Below, piece by piece: positions 46,131 through 57,869 of a stretch of 64,000 nt of DNA. Each line of letters begins with the position of its first letter. Position 1 is the first letter of the stretch. The stretch lies in assembly GCA_047967505.1 (NCBI GenBank), contig CM106538.1. The stretch is one strand, 5' to 3'. Source of the DNA: Dipteris shenzhenensis (taxonomy: Eukaryota; Polypodiophyta; Polypodiopsida; Gleicheniales). The notes below the pieces were generated by a model. The model was not told where the DNA came from and made no database searches. It saw only the letters and a program-made list of their open reading frames with translations. The position numbers and the translations under genes were made by a program.

Positions 46131-46317
46131 CTGCAGCCTGCAACGAATTCAACAAGAGGAAGACTCTGGGTTTATTGCGCCCGCTGCTCGCCAGTTTCCA
46201 GCATTTTTTTTTCGTCAGCATCTCTTGGGATGGTTCTTCTCTGCTCCACTCTCCTTTCAGCTTCGATTCCCTCAGTTATTTCTCTCAGTTTATATTCGTT
46301 CAAATCAGATTTCAGAT

Positions 46318-47315
46318 ATGTCTGATCCTGCAAATCCTGAGTTCACCATGGGAGATCAGGATTTGGATTACACTCCTGTGGGAGAGGAAGACCAGGGTCT
46401 TTATGACGATCTGATTACGAAGAAGGCCTTCAGTGAATTCACCACTGCTCTGGATGGAAAATTCGAGTAGGTTGATGCGAATCAAACGGGGTTGACACAG
46501 TAACTCCAAGGGATTCAGGCGACTCTCACCCTTCTGCCTAGCACTGTGCAGGCACTCACGCATGTGGATGCCATGGCTTCAGTGCTAGGCCCGAACATAA
46601 CTCCAGACCCTTTTGCGGGAGATCAAAAGTCTCGAACTAAGGAGGTGGTTGACACTTGGTTACACAAGTGGCAGGTACACTTCCAGTTCCACCCGTACCC
46701 AGATGAAAAGAAAATACAGCTTGCAGCTGGTTTCATGTCAGGAAAGGCGTTGCTATGGTGGAAGGAACTCCAACCTAAGCCGGATACATGGATAGATTTC
46801 GAAGGGGTCTTCAGAAAGGAGTTCCTAAAGAAGGAGGACGAATATGATATCGTTGGCAAGCTTAAAGCCCTCGATATGTCAAAGCTGAACTTGTCATTTG
46901 AAGTTTATCTTCAAAGGTTTCGGGATCTGCAGACCAGGGCCACAAAGATGGATCCAGTGACCTTGTTAGGTTTCTTTGTGGATGATTTGCCAGATTCGTA
47001 CAAGTTGCAAATCAAGAACAACAAATGTACAACGTTGCAAGAGGCCATGAATTACGCGCGTATTTATGATGATACCATGGCCGGTGCAAAAGCAACTACA
47101 GTTTCCGACACGAGTGGAAAGAACAAACGAAAGTTCTTTCAGCCTACGACTGGGGGGAGACGAAGTCTACAGATAATGCCTCCAAAAAAAAACTTGACTC
47201 AGGCAAAGAATGGTCGAGCCCGTTTCCTTCGCACATTGCTAAAGAAGGACGTTGCTTCTATTGCGAGAAGCGCGGCCACACCAAGAATGAATGTCCAAAG
47301 CGCAAGAATCAAAAG
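46318..47315 (+). pseudogene. Gypsy E gag
   Basis: Starts MSDPANPEFTMGDQDLDYTP at 46318; the same frame is open upstream to 45922. TAG at 46468 and TAA at 46501 interrupt it. The gag core (46546-47200) has TWLHKWQVHFQFHPYPDEKK, GKALLWWKEL and FEVYLQRFRDL. A frame change then places the zinc knuckle CFYCEKRGHTKNEC at 47253-47294. Gag packages element RNA in cytoplasmic particles. With its two early stops and a frameshift this copy is not translatable as one protein. Confidence 0.88.
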
Positions 47316-47318
47316 TTA

Positions 47319-50300
47319 GTGCTTGGACCGAAGCTCCAGGCGGGTCCAGGTACCAAAGCCAAGGGAGCGAACCAAGTTTCGATGACAGGTATTTTTGTAA
47401 ATGTCATTACCTTCCCACTTTCTTGTAATTGCACTTTCAATACTTCGTTGTTTGGTTCCCATGATCTTTTCCGAGTTTATGGAGAAGTTATGGACCAACA
47501 GGTTCACATTCTCTTTGATCCGGGCAGCTCTCACAACTTTGTTAATTACAAATTTGTGCAGAAGATGGGGCTGTCCACAGTACCTAGCGATCACACCTAT
47601 GAGGTGCAGCTTCCAGCTGGGAAGCAGTTTTGGGATCGCAAGGTTGAAGCGCTTCCTATCCGGATTCAAGCTTACACAGGGGCTCTCACGTGTTATGTTA
47701 TGCACCTGGAGCATGTAGACTTGTTAATCGGAATAGAGTGGTTTAAAACCCACAATATTCAGATTGGATGGACGGAGCATACACTTTCTTTTGTAGATAA
47801 GGACACCCAATTTTGTATTCAGTGTGATAAAATTCCCTCTTCTCAGGGACCTATTGTATCTGCGATGCAGCTTCGGAATATATTAAACACTTCTCATTAT
47901 GATGTCTATCAGTGTGTTTTGATTCCGCTTTCTTCATTTGTTGTCTCTGTAATTAATAAGAATCATTTAAGTGTGTTTGAACGCCGTGAATTGAGAATGT
48001 TGTTAGATAGTTTTAAGGATGTATTCCCTGCTCAACTACTGGAAGGTTTACCTCCAGAACGGGCAGTAGATCATCGCATAGACTTAGTCCCAAGGGCTCA
48101 ACCTATTAGTGTACCACCTTATAGGATGAGGATGAGTTAGCTACCCAGCTACAGGATTACCTGAATATGAGCTATATACGCCCAAGTAAATCACCTTGGG
48201 GTGCACTTGTCCTCTTAAGAAAGAAGAAAGATTCTACATGGAGAATGTGTATAGATTATAAACGATTAAATAAAGTGACAATTAAGAATCGATACCCTCT
48301 ACCTCGTTCCGATGATTTGATAGACCGTTTGGCCGGAGCGAAGTATTTCACTAAGATTGATTTGCGTACGGGTTATCACCAAATCCGTATCTATGCTAAA
48401 CACATAGATAGAACCGCATTCCGAACTAGGTATGGTCATTACGAGTTTCTTGTATTACCTTTTGGTTTGACCAATGCTCCTGCCACCTTTCAGCAGATGA
48501 TGAACGATTTGTTTCGGGATTATCTGGGCAAATTTGTTGTAGTGTTCTTAGATGACATCTTGGTATATAGTCGAACGCTTGAGGATCACATAGGACACCT
48601 CCGGATTGTCTTAGTTATTCTAAGACAGCATAAGCTCTATGCCAAGATGAGTAAATGTGACTTCTTTATGAAGGAGATCATTTACTTAGGACACAAGATT
48701 TCTTCTGAAGGTATTAGCATTGATCTGGATCGTATCCAGAAGGTTTTAGAATGGCCTATTCCTTAGACTGTGAAACAACTTCGTTCTTTCCTAGGATTTA
48801 CGGTATTTCTACGGAAGTCTGTGCGTGATTATTCACATATCACGGCACCCCTAACAAACATATTGAAAGGTCGTGGACGTAGGTCTACCCAGCCGATCTC
48901 TTGGAATGATACATTGAACAAGGCTTTTGAAACCTTGAAGTTTTCTATCAAGGAAGCACCCGTTCTTGCATTACCCGATCCTACCCGGTCTTATGTTTTA
49001 GAGGCCGATGCGAGTGATTATGCGATTGGGGCAGCTCTATTCCAAGAGGGCAGACCTGTAGCTTTCGAGAGTAAGAAGCTAGACGACACCCAATATCGTT
49101 GGCCCACACTCGAGAATGAACTTTATGCTGTAGTGTATGCTCTTAAGGTTTGGAGACACTACTTGTATGGTTCAAAGTTCCTTGTATTGACTGATCATCA
49201 GTCAATTAAGTATGTGTGTGATGGATCTGAGTTAAGGGGACGGAAAGCTAGATGGGCAGAATTCATGCAAGATTTTGATTTTGAAATATGTTATCGTAAG
49301 GGTTCGTTGAATAGTGTGGCGGATGCCTTAAGTCGAGTTAAGTTTGTAAATGCTCTGTCATTTACGAAAATATCCTCAAACCTATTTCAATCCTTGAGAG
49401 GGCTATACGCAACTGATAGTCATTTCAGTTCTTATTGGCAGAGAGTCCAGGATGGGAGCTCCATGGTTGACCAGGACTCAGGGATTGTGCCACCTACGGT
49501 ACAGGCGGCGGGAGGTCAGTGGATGATTAGGAACGGCTTGCTGTTCTGGAATGAAAAGATTTGTGTGCCAGATGTTCTGGACCTTAAATCCAAGATTCTC
49601 TGGGAGTGTCATAATGCTCCTAGTGCTGGACATCCGGGTATACATAGGACTCTGTCTCTTGTGAAGCATACCTTTTATTGGCCTAAGATGCGTGCATTTA
49701 TTGAGAACTATGTAGTAGGTTGTCGGGTTTGTCAGGTTACTAAGGCAGAACGCCTTAGAAGCGCGGGCTTATTACAACCGTTACAGATTCCAGGTAATAA
49801 ATGGGAAAGTATTTCCATGGATTTTATTATTGGTTTGCCTCGAACGCGCAAGGGTCATGACTCCATTTGGGTCATAGTCGACCGTTTGACAAAAATGGCT
49901 AGATTCTTACCTACTAGAACAACTATTTCAGCTGTTCAGCTGGCTCACGAGTTTGTGGACCACTTGTTTAAGCTGTATGGTTTGCCATCTGACATAGTCA
50001 GTGACAGGGACTCCAAGTTTACAAGTAACTTTTGGACACTTGTTTTTGAGAAGTTAGAAACTACTCTAAGTATGAGTTCCTCCGATCATGCACAATCCGA
50101 TGGCAGTACAGAGAAGGTTAACCAATTGGTTGAAGACATGCTTCGGGAATATGTATCTAAGAGACAGTCTTCATGGGAAGATTATCTACCTATGATAGAA
50201 TTTGCTTACAACAGTGCAAAGCATTTTAGTACTGGTTACAGTCCTTTTATGCTTATGTATGGGTTTCAACCTAAGTCACCAGTTATGGTTGGATTAAAAG

Positions 50301-50875
50301 AAATTCAAAATGATGCTGCTAAGAACTTCTTGCTAGACATGCAGGAAATGTTGCAGTTTGCCAAGGAGTCTATTAGAAGTGCCCAAGATCGGGACAGATT
50401 TTATGCTAATAGACATCGTTCACCTAGAGAGTTCTCTCAAGGAACGATGGTATATTTGCGAATTCCTAAGGAATCCAAGAGCCTAAGAGCTGGTTTGGTT
50501 CCGAAATTATCCCCCAGATACTGTGGTCCGTTCAAGGTCATTAAAAGAATTGGACCAGTTGCATATCGACTAGAATTGCCTCCTGATGTTAAAGTCCATC
50601 CAGTCTTTCATGTCAGTAGATTGAAAGAAGTCTTGGGTGCGGATGATCAACTTGTTTCTCCTCACGAGATAATAGAGGTTACAGATTTGACTTTTATTCC
50701 ACACGAACCTGAGTGTATTCTTGAATTTCGTGACAGACAGATTCGTAATAGGTCTATCACGGAATACAAGATCAAGTGGAAGGATCGTGTTGAGGAGGAT
50801 GCAACATGGGACACATTACAAAACCTCCAGAGAACATTTCCGAGTTTTTTAGCGAACTCAGGAGTGAGTTCTTAG
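47319..50875 (+). pseudogene. Gypsy E pol with chromodomain (chromovirus), nearly intact
   Basis: Protease has FDPGSSHNF near 47517 (proline replaces the usual serine or threonine). A frame change near 48128 precedes reverse transcriptase (48167-48766), with [30 protein letters not shown] and [11 protein letters not shown] single TAG at 48764, at a position that is normally CAG, is followed by 701 open codons with RNase H (LEADASDYAIGAAL), the integrase zinc finger (HPGIHRTLSLVKHTF to CRVCQ) and core residues SMDFIIGLP, VSDRDSKFTS and STEKVNQ. A GPF-type module (SPRYCGPFKVIKRIG) comes next, and a C-terminal chromodomain (ILEFRDRQIRNR, YKIKWKDRVEEDATWD) closes it. Chromodomains guide integration to modified chromatin. 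This is the best preserved element of the window. Confidence 0.93.
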
Positions 50876-50888
50876 AGGAGGGGGAGTA

Positions 50889-51406
50889 TGTCATGTGCAC
50901 GGATTGGTATCTGACGTGTACTGGGTACACAAGACTAGCTCAGGTAGCCTGGGGAGACTTAGAGCTAGGCAGGCTTGATTCTCGGGTTGAGTGGCAAGGG
51001 TACGAACCAGTTGTCTTCGCTATTTTTGGCGCTTGGGGCCCGAGTCTATAAAAGGGGCCCAGGGGGTTCAGTTCTCAGTGTGCCGATGGGAGCAAGTTTC
51101 GTTCCCAGGTGCTAGGTCTGATCCTGGATTGAGTCGCGGACGCGCGCCTGCATCTTAGCGTAGCCCAAGGCCCAGTGGCAGATCCCAGGCTTCACAACGC
51201 CACCTGGTGGTATGGGACACCAGGCTGGTTTGGATCTGATTGGGAGTTCGTGCCAGTAGCTCAGCTCGTGGCTCGGAGGGGACATCTCCTGATTCGGGAT
51301 CACATCCCGTAGATGTCATGGTTGGGTGGTGAGCAGCCTGCTCAGTTCTCACGTGGTGCGTGCTTGTTTTGCAGATCAGAGGTTTCAGGAGTGCTGGGAC
51401 GTGTCA
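50889..51406 (+). repeat. 3' LTR of gypsy E
   Basis: Starts TGTCATGTGCACGG after the purine tract AGAGGAGGGGGAG (50873-50885) and ends GGGACGTGTCA, 518 bp. Its last 107 bp match the truncated 5' LTR. Confidence 0.9.
51047..51054 (+). promoter_or_regulatory. TATA box in the gypsy E 3' LTR
   Basis: TATAAAAG, with GC-rich flanks. Transcripts from here would run through the D-like fragment, antisense to the U-box kinase gene. Confidence 0.6.
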
Positions 51407-51407
51407 A

Positions 51408-52060
51408 TAGACCACAACAAAATGGTGTTACGGAACGCAAGAATGGAACCTTGATGGAGATGGCATGATGCATGATGAAGGGTAAGTCTTTGCCCAACAA
51501 ATTCCTGTTGGATGCCATTATGTGTGCAAATTATGTCTTGAACAAGTTGAGACATTTGCACCAACTTCACGCATTACTACCATTACATGTGTCATTGCTA
51601 TTTCAGCCCATCATCATTGGCAAGTGCATCAACTAGATATGAAAACCACTTTCCTTCATGGAGATTTGCAAGATGGGGTGTATGCCACTCAACCTCCTGG
51701 TTTTGAGATCAAAAGATCTGAAAACAAGATATGCCGCTTGCACAAAGAACTTTATGATTTGAAGCAAGCACCCCCGGCTTGGTATGCTAAGATACATACT
51801 CATCTTATCAGCCTTGGTTTTCAGAACAATCCTACAGAGAGCACTCTTTATGTCTACAAGCATGATGCCGACTTGCTGACTTTAATTCTGTAGGCTGATG
51901 ATATGCTTTTGACTGGACCTTCTACTTAGCATGTTGCAGCCTTTAAGGCTGATTTGCAGTAGTCTTTTGCAACGACAGATTTGGTCCAACTTCACTACTA
52001 TCTTGGCATTCAGTTTGATCATGTTGAGGGGGCTATTATGATGAGTCAGTCCAAGTAGAT
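51408..52060 (+). pseudogene. Copia fragment related to D (integrase end and reverse transcriptase)
   Basis: Begins with PQQNGVTERKNGTLMEMA-type codons (51410-51465) and KGKSLPNKF. It then jumps by deletion to ETFAPTSRITTITCVIAISA (51546) and reverse transcriptase QVHQLDMKTTFLHGDL, YDLKQAPPAWYAKIH, and an active site reading *ADD (about 51891). It ends at about 52060 after HVEGAIMMSQSK. Protein similarity to copia D is high (AHHHWQVHQLD, SLGFQN), but it is a different copy. It abuts the end of the gypsy E LTR without a gap. Confidence 0.88.
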
Positions 52061-52101
52061 GAAGCCAAATATTCCAACGATTTGGGTGGATGATCGAATA
52101 G

Positions 52102-52152
52102 GTTTGGGAAGCAAAGAATGTGGTTGCAGATGCTCTCAACAAACAAGAATGA
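52102..52152 (+). pseudogene. Possible gypsy RNase H end, 16 codons
   Basis: VWEAKNVVADALNKQE then TGA. The NVVADAL segment resembles the end of gypsy RNase H (ENVVADALSR). Too short to be certain. Confidence 0.35.
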
Positions 52153-53793
52153 TAGGTGTGATTTCGTTTGTTTAGGACTCCACACTCCTAGTACGAAGAA
52201 CCAGTACCGTCAAACACTAAAATTCAAGGAGTTTTGGCACAAAGTGATGTTGGATGACCACCTGGCTGATGAGTGGTTATTAATAAAACAACTACGCTAC
52301 GATAGGGGGAATAGAACATAGTGAGGCTCTATGCACTTTCTCACTCATATGCATGCCAGCACAAGGAATACAATTCAGTTTAGTTCAATCATGCTTCCAC
52401 TTCGTGAGATAGAACTACGGGCTTGTGAATGATAGCTTTGCTCGTGCACCTCTTTCACTTTAAGACTTAGAGTGAAGACTTTCTCCTGTTAGCACAATTT
52501 GTGTAAAAAGGCAATGTTCTTTGCTACTTGCTCTTTGCCAATTAGGGACCCTACCCTTGGATTTGTTATTTTCAATATCCCATCTTAGGTTGCATCACCT
52601 TCAAGACCAAGATTGGGCAACCAAGGTATGGACGGGTTTTTCAAATCTTTGTGGGAATTCAAACTTGCCTCTTAAGAACTGTTCTTATTGAAGTACTCCT
52701 TTACATGAAAACTTCTCCCCAAAAACACAATTTGAAAAGAACCACCTTAAACATCTAATTTTCCTCACCATTGACCTGCTTGGTCCTCACCCTAAGGTTC
52801 AAGGGCTAAGCCCTTATCTCGTATTACAATTCTAGCTCGGGTAGTGGGTCAAAGAACTTGGATCAATTTGGGCAAGGCACACTTTGGCTATGCCTAAAGT
52901 GCACAAATCCTGACCTTAATCAAGACAGTAAAGTGAAGATCTAGGAGATCATAAATCACTGGAACATGTGTTCCTAGAACCCCCCCTAGTAATAAGAAAA
53001 TAGCAGCTATCCCACATCTGGTAGTCCTTGCTAGGGTCCTGATCTATCAAATGTAGATTGGGCCCAAGTGGAGAGGCTCCCAGTTCTCTTATTGTCATGG
53101 ATGATTTGCAATAAGCCGTCAACAAGTTGTTTTGGGTGAGTTTGGGGCACCTCCACTACAACTTGACCTAGCATTCCAGGTGATCACATACCTCTATCGA
53201 GTCAGGTATTACGCTTCCTTGACTGATTTTGGATGCACCAAATTTTCTCAACTGCCATAATTGATACTCGTATCATAAATGGCAAATTCATAAACTTGTG
53301 TGTTCAAGAATGAAGATGACTCCTGCATTTATTTGGCTTGGCAATAGTATGATTTTATTATTATTACTTTAAAAAAAATGTTCCAGTTATACTTTCAAGT
53401 TGTCACACTTTTGAGTATGAACTTTCAGTATACTTAGTGAAGACGTAAGAAGAAATAAGTCAAAGGACTGGTTAGAGCCATGTCCCATTATCGAATTTAG
53501 AGGGACTCCAAAACCTCATAATGACATCACTTAACTACAGCCTGATATGTTGTTTTGGGGCAATCCCCCTTCAGCTTGAGCATGCTTTTAAAACACACCT
53601 TCCCGCAGCCCACTGCCTGTAGGTCCTAAGCATGCATATGGTAGACATGCAGACAATTCATGTATAAGCACATTAACATTACATACAAGAGCACCAAGAT
53701 TAACAAATTCTTCTGCATCAAACAAATTCAAGAGCTACAAGCTTACGAAGACTACAAAAGACTTAACTTTAAGGGCAAAGGTTAATGAAATAC
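52153..53793. other. Intron sequence without a recognisable gene
   Basis: About 1.6 kb up to the donor at 53793. No coding or repeat signal that I can name. Confidence 0.5.
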
Positions 53794-54570
53794 CTTAAAG
53801 ATTGGACATAGGAAGAAGCTAGGCACAACTTGCCTACTTTCCGAAATCGTGTGTTTGCTCCACACCACTTGGGCAGCATATTCATCAGCAAAGGCCCTGA
53901 GTTTTTCTAATTTTGGAAGTACAAATGTCTCGAGATCCGGCCGATTTTTTCTTCTTAGCTCTGAGCATTGGAGCCCTAGATGTGCAATGTCTGAAGCTTC
54001 ATGAATGGGCCAATTCCCAGCAGCTGGATCAAGGACCTCATTTAAAGTACCCCCTTCAAGAGCATTTTCTACAACTGTTGTAATTCCAATTACACCTTTC
54101 CCAGTCAAGAGCTGTAGCATGACAAGACCTAAAGCATAAACGTCAGATCTGGGACAAAAGACACCAGTGCGTTGATATTCAGGATCAATGTAGGCAAACG
54201 TGCCAACGGGAACCGTCTCTCTATATTCTGTGATGCTGTATGATATGGTACCAGCTGGAACCAACCGTGCGAGACCCACATCACCAACTTTACTTACGAA
54301 GTTCTGATCTAATAGAATGTTTGCAGGCTTTAGATCCCTGTGCACTACTGGATCAGGTTTTGAGGCATGAAGGAAAAGCAAAGCAGTTGCAACTTCTGCA
54401 GCAATTCGAAAACGAGCGTGCCATGGTAGTGGCGGAGTACCACCCTTGCAAAGTAAACGATCCTCCAAACTGCCATTTGCTAGATACTCATATACCAAGC
54501 ACCCCTCTTCAGGACAAGCTCCCAAGAGGAGAACCATATGGGGATGATGCATGTGACCAAGAAGTTCAAC
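53794..54570 (-). CDS. U-box kinase: kinase C-lobe exon and start of the U-box
   Basis: 259 codons, phase 0 at both ends. It opens VELLGHMHHPHMVLLLGACP and carries the hinge (LVYEYLANGSLEDRL), catalytic loop VVHRDLKPANILLD (about 54350-54310), metal-binding motif GDVGLARLVP (DVG instead of DFG, the usual form in U-box kinases), activation segment end GTFAYIDPEYQRTGVF, and RSDVYALGLVMLQLLTGK. It ends with a linker and VPSFFLCPIFK, the first strand of the U-box. The donor is CTTTAAG|GTATTT. Catalytic residues are present, so an active kinase is likely. Confidence 0.95.
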
Positions 54571-54792
54571 CTGCAAAATTGCATGAAGCATGTGGGACAT
54601 GATAAGAGGGCTTCAACCTAGCCAATGCAATTATACACCATGAATCTTTCACATAAAACTCAAATAGAATCTTGCAGCAAAGTGAGCTTGTTTAAACAGA
54701 TTTTGACTTTTCTTGGAATTTCTATCACAGCAAAGCAAGGCAAAGAGCAGGCACATGCAGGTTTCTATGTTTTCTGAACTATCCTGTGTCAC

Positions 54793-55221
54793 CTCTTGCT
54801 GGAACTCCTGTGGACCCTGAACTCCACCTTTCTTGAGGACTTTGATGGCCACTATTGTATGATGTAACTTGCCTCTGTAAACTGCACCATAGCCACCTTC
54901 TCCGATCTGATTGTCTGCAGAGAAACAATTTGTAGCAGCCTTAAGCTGTTCATAAGTGTATTCCCTAAATTTAGTTTTCGTTTGGACAAGAACGGCCATC
55001 GCTTCTCGTCTAGTTAAAGCTTCCTTGCGTGCTTGCTCTTCCGCCTCTCTGCGCCTCTGTGCCTCTTTTTCTGCTGCAGATTTTGCAGCTTCCAAAGCTA
55101 TCGAAGCATCATCGAACTTCCTTGCCGCTTCTGCTGCTGCTTTTCTGGCTGAATCTGCTGCAATCAAAGCCTCCTCCCGTCTCTTTGTCTCCTCTTTTGC
55201 ATAAGCATCTGATTCACTTGC
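54793..55221 (-). CDS. U-box kinase: coiled-coil and kinase N-lobe exon
   Basis: 143 codons, phase 0 at both ends. Acceptor TTGGGTTCCAG precedes GCAAGTGAATC. The first half is an alanine-, lysine- and glutamate-rich helix (ASESDAYAKEETKRREEAL, AARKFDDASIALEAAKSAAE, RRREAEEQARKEAL) predicted to form a coiled coil. Then follow YTYEQLKAATNCFS, the glycine loop IGEGGYGAVYRG, the ATP-binding lysine in VAIKVLKKG and QEFQQE, at which the exon ends before GTGACACAGG. The 222-bp intron (54571-54792) splits the kinase domain just before VELLGHM. Confidence 0.94.
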
Positions 55222-56549
55222 CTGGAACCCAAATTCACCAGTCTTGTAAGTTTTTAAATCAAGCCATTTGCAGCTATACCCATTAGAAACTTGTTTTGCA
55301 TGCTGTCCACATCATTTACAACATCCCTGAATAGAAAACAACAATCCTGCCCAAGACAGTTAGGCTTTTAATCGCTTCGACTCTCATTCGTCAAATATGG
55401 AAAATTTCACCATGCGCACTGTGGGAGGAACAATGACAGCAAGAACAAATACCCAAAAAATAAGTTTGCATGACCAGGGTATAGATGCTTCCCTCGTGAT
55501 AAAAGTTCAAGCAAGAATAAAATGCCACAATATACACCACATCTACTCATGAGGAAAATTAATCAGCAACCAAAACCAAAATTAAGTAATTTGCAATGGT
55601 GTCTTTTTTTTAATCTTCCACATCTAAAAAATTGGAGATACTAAAAAGACACAGACTGTGGAGAGTCTATGTATGCACAAAATATACAGCAAAAACAAGT
55701 ATGCTAGATAGAACAAGCACTAGAGTGCAAAGTCTTTTACAACTAGGAAACGGGGAAGATATGAAAAAAGAAAAGAAAGAATGTGAAGTGTCCACAAATA
55801 TGGGAAAATACAAGATACAAGCAAGTACGCTAATTAGAAATTGCAATATTGTGATGCAAATCGAGTCCTAAGGTACAAAGTGGGCAGAAATGCCATGACA
55901 CAAACCCTATGTGAGATGCCCATGGTAGATGAAAAAGGATATAGGGAACAATTCAATATGGAACAGGGATCAAAATCACAACACCCTCCCTACTAATGCA
56001 GAACGAGTGCTGGATCTCGTTTAGAACTTCTCGTTTGATAACAAAAGCAGGCTTCAACTCCATTGCATTTTGGTTGTGGAAGATTTCTCACAAACAAGAG
56101 TAGTTCCATTACCTTTATTTTCCTTGATCATCCCTCCTAACCCCCAAGGAAATGAGGGCTGCTCATTGTTAAGTAGTCCTACTTTTGACGAAGGTGAGAT
56201 CTCTAGATATTGAGGGTTCAAGAGAACACAAAGAGGGAGCAAGCTATATTGATCATTCAGCAACACTAAATGAGAGATTACACTAGGGTAGTCATAGGGA
56301 CAAAGCCCTAGAATGGACCCTAACTGAGGTCAACACACAGTGGTGACTAACTCACCCACATACTCAATCACTATCTGTGGCTTGGGGGGGGGGGGGGGGG
56401 CTATAAATCCCTAACCATTATTACAAGCCTTAGAGATCATTATTTCTAATACCCCTTGCAATGACAATGTCGGAATGCACAACGATCACCAAACGGATAT
56501 AAGTTCAAAGCTTTGTAGCAAGCCTCGAACTTTTCACCAGGTAGAGCTT
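55222..56549. other. Intron sequence without a recognisable gene
   Basis: Left part of the 7.4 kb intron. It includes a G17 run at 56384-56400 and, near 56450-56550, the probable eroded end of copia G. Confidence 0.5.
56384..56400 (+). repeat. G17 homopolymer
   Basis: Seventeen consecutive G residues. The length is prone to sequencing error. Confidence 0.85.
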
Positions 56550-57504
56550 TGGTCAAGAGAAGTTGATCTCCCCCGCACGTAGCCTCTCCCTGACATAGTG
56601 ATCATGTATATCTATGTGCTTCATACATGCATGAAACACAGGATTCTGCACCACTGTAATGGCACTGTGACTGTTTGTGAGAATTGGAGTAGGCTCCTCC
56701 AATCATGCATGCATATCTGCCAATAAATGTGTCAATGAAACACATTCCACTGTGGTTGTGAAAGCTGCCCTGTACTTCACATAATTAAGTAGCAACCGTT
56801 GATTGTTTCTTGCTCAACCAAGAAATGCATTAATGCCTGAGATAGAAACAATTACCACTAGTTGACTGCCTAGTGGCAAAATCATCAGCTCAATCTAATA
56901 CCTACGAGCATGTAAATGCAAATTACACCCCTTGGGAAGTAGCAAACCAAGAGACAAAGTACCTTGCAGGTATTTGAAAACATGCTTCACAAGGTCTTTG
57001 GGCTGTGCCTAAATCTGCTTAGCTCGGCTACTGCATACTGAATGTCTAGCCGTGTATTACATAGTAAATTAGGCATCCTACAACGAGCCTACAACCTAGC
57101 TTAAATGGCAGCCTCGAATGGTTCACTGTCATCATGCATGGACTAACTTAAGCCCTGGCTCCATAGGAGTTGTAATAGGCTTTACAATTCTGAAATTTGA
57201 ACCGTTCAAGCAGTTTTTCAATGAACATTGACTGCAACAAACCAATGCCCTTGTCATCTTGTACAAATTAAATGTCAAAGTAACATTGTAGCGGCCCCAA
57301 ATCAGATATCTCACATGTCTTCTGCAATTCATCCTTGAAATCTGCAATTTTTGCAGCGTTAGTACCGGTGATAAGAATGTTGTCCGCATACAAGACAACA
57401 ATGACCTAATCACTCCCTTGTTTCTTGACAAAGGATGTTTTCGTTTGGATTGTTCTATGTACCCTGGCTGGTCAAAAAGGCATCAAATCTTTGCATACCA
57501 AGCT
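56550..57504 (-). pseudogene. Copia G, 3' half (reverse transcriptase palm to RNase H)
   Basis: The minus strand reads RAWYAK near 57500, then VIVVLYADNILITGT (active site YADN rather than YVDD) near 57390, DELQKTCEISDLGPLQCYF, KPITTPMEPGLKLVHA, and decayed RNase H segments (FKYLQGTLSLGLLLPKG, AITVVQNPVFHACMKHIDIH) to about 56600. Frame is lost many times. The N-terminal part of the same reverse transcriptase lies at 61522-61760, on the other side of gypsy F. It is in sense orientation within the host intron. Confidence 0.85.
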
Positions 57505-57509
57505 CTAGG
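57505..57509. other. Target-site duplication of gypsy F, left copy
   Basis: CTAGG directly left of the element end (TGAAACC). The same five bases lie at 61517-61521. Confidence 0.8.
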
Positions 57510-57862
57510 TGAAACCAAAAGGTAATTATCTTCCACACACAAAGTTACCACTTAATCAATTGGTGAAGAAGAACACAATCACACCATGAAAACAACAGCA
57601 CACTGGGTACAATCTCCCCCCCCTAGATGGGTAGCTCACGCTTCCTCATCTAGAGTATTTATGATATTTCATAAAAGCACCAAGGAGCCAAAATTATCCC
57701 CCTCATCCAAAAATGAGGGATTTGCTTTACATAGCCATCTTAGGGCCCAAAAATGAATTATTACAAAATATATTGCTCAAACTTGCACTAACCACACAAA
57801 GTATCCACTAGGACCCCCGCCGCATCCGGTGTGCTCCTATGGAGTACTTTGCCATAGTCACA
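57510..57862 (-). repeat. 3' LTR of gypsy F, internally deleted
   Basis: 353 bp. About 310 bp between the two shared blocks, present at 61127-61434, are missing here. The element end is TGAAACC (…GGTTTCA on the minus strand). Confidence 0.8.
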
Positions 57863-57869
57863 CTTGACT

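Larger units (their letters stand above)
35056..53793 (-). other. 18,738-bp intron inside the U-box domain
   Basis: Donor GTATTTCATT at 53793 and acceptor TTTTCAG ending at 35056. Contents from left to right: unassigned sequence to about 38.0 kb, a gypsy gag relic, a 102-bp duplication, copia D, gypsy E, a D-like copia fragment and unassigned sequence. All recognisable elements here are on the plus strand, antisense to the host gene. Confidence 0.88.

Noticed and set aside
51112-51352. ORFs within the gypsy E 3' LTR
   Set aside because: They lie antisense in an LTR and have no motif.
53782-55221. Kinase exons as a pseudogene
   Set aside because: No stop or shift in either exon, all catalytic residues are present, and DVG in place of DFG is normal for this family.
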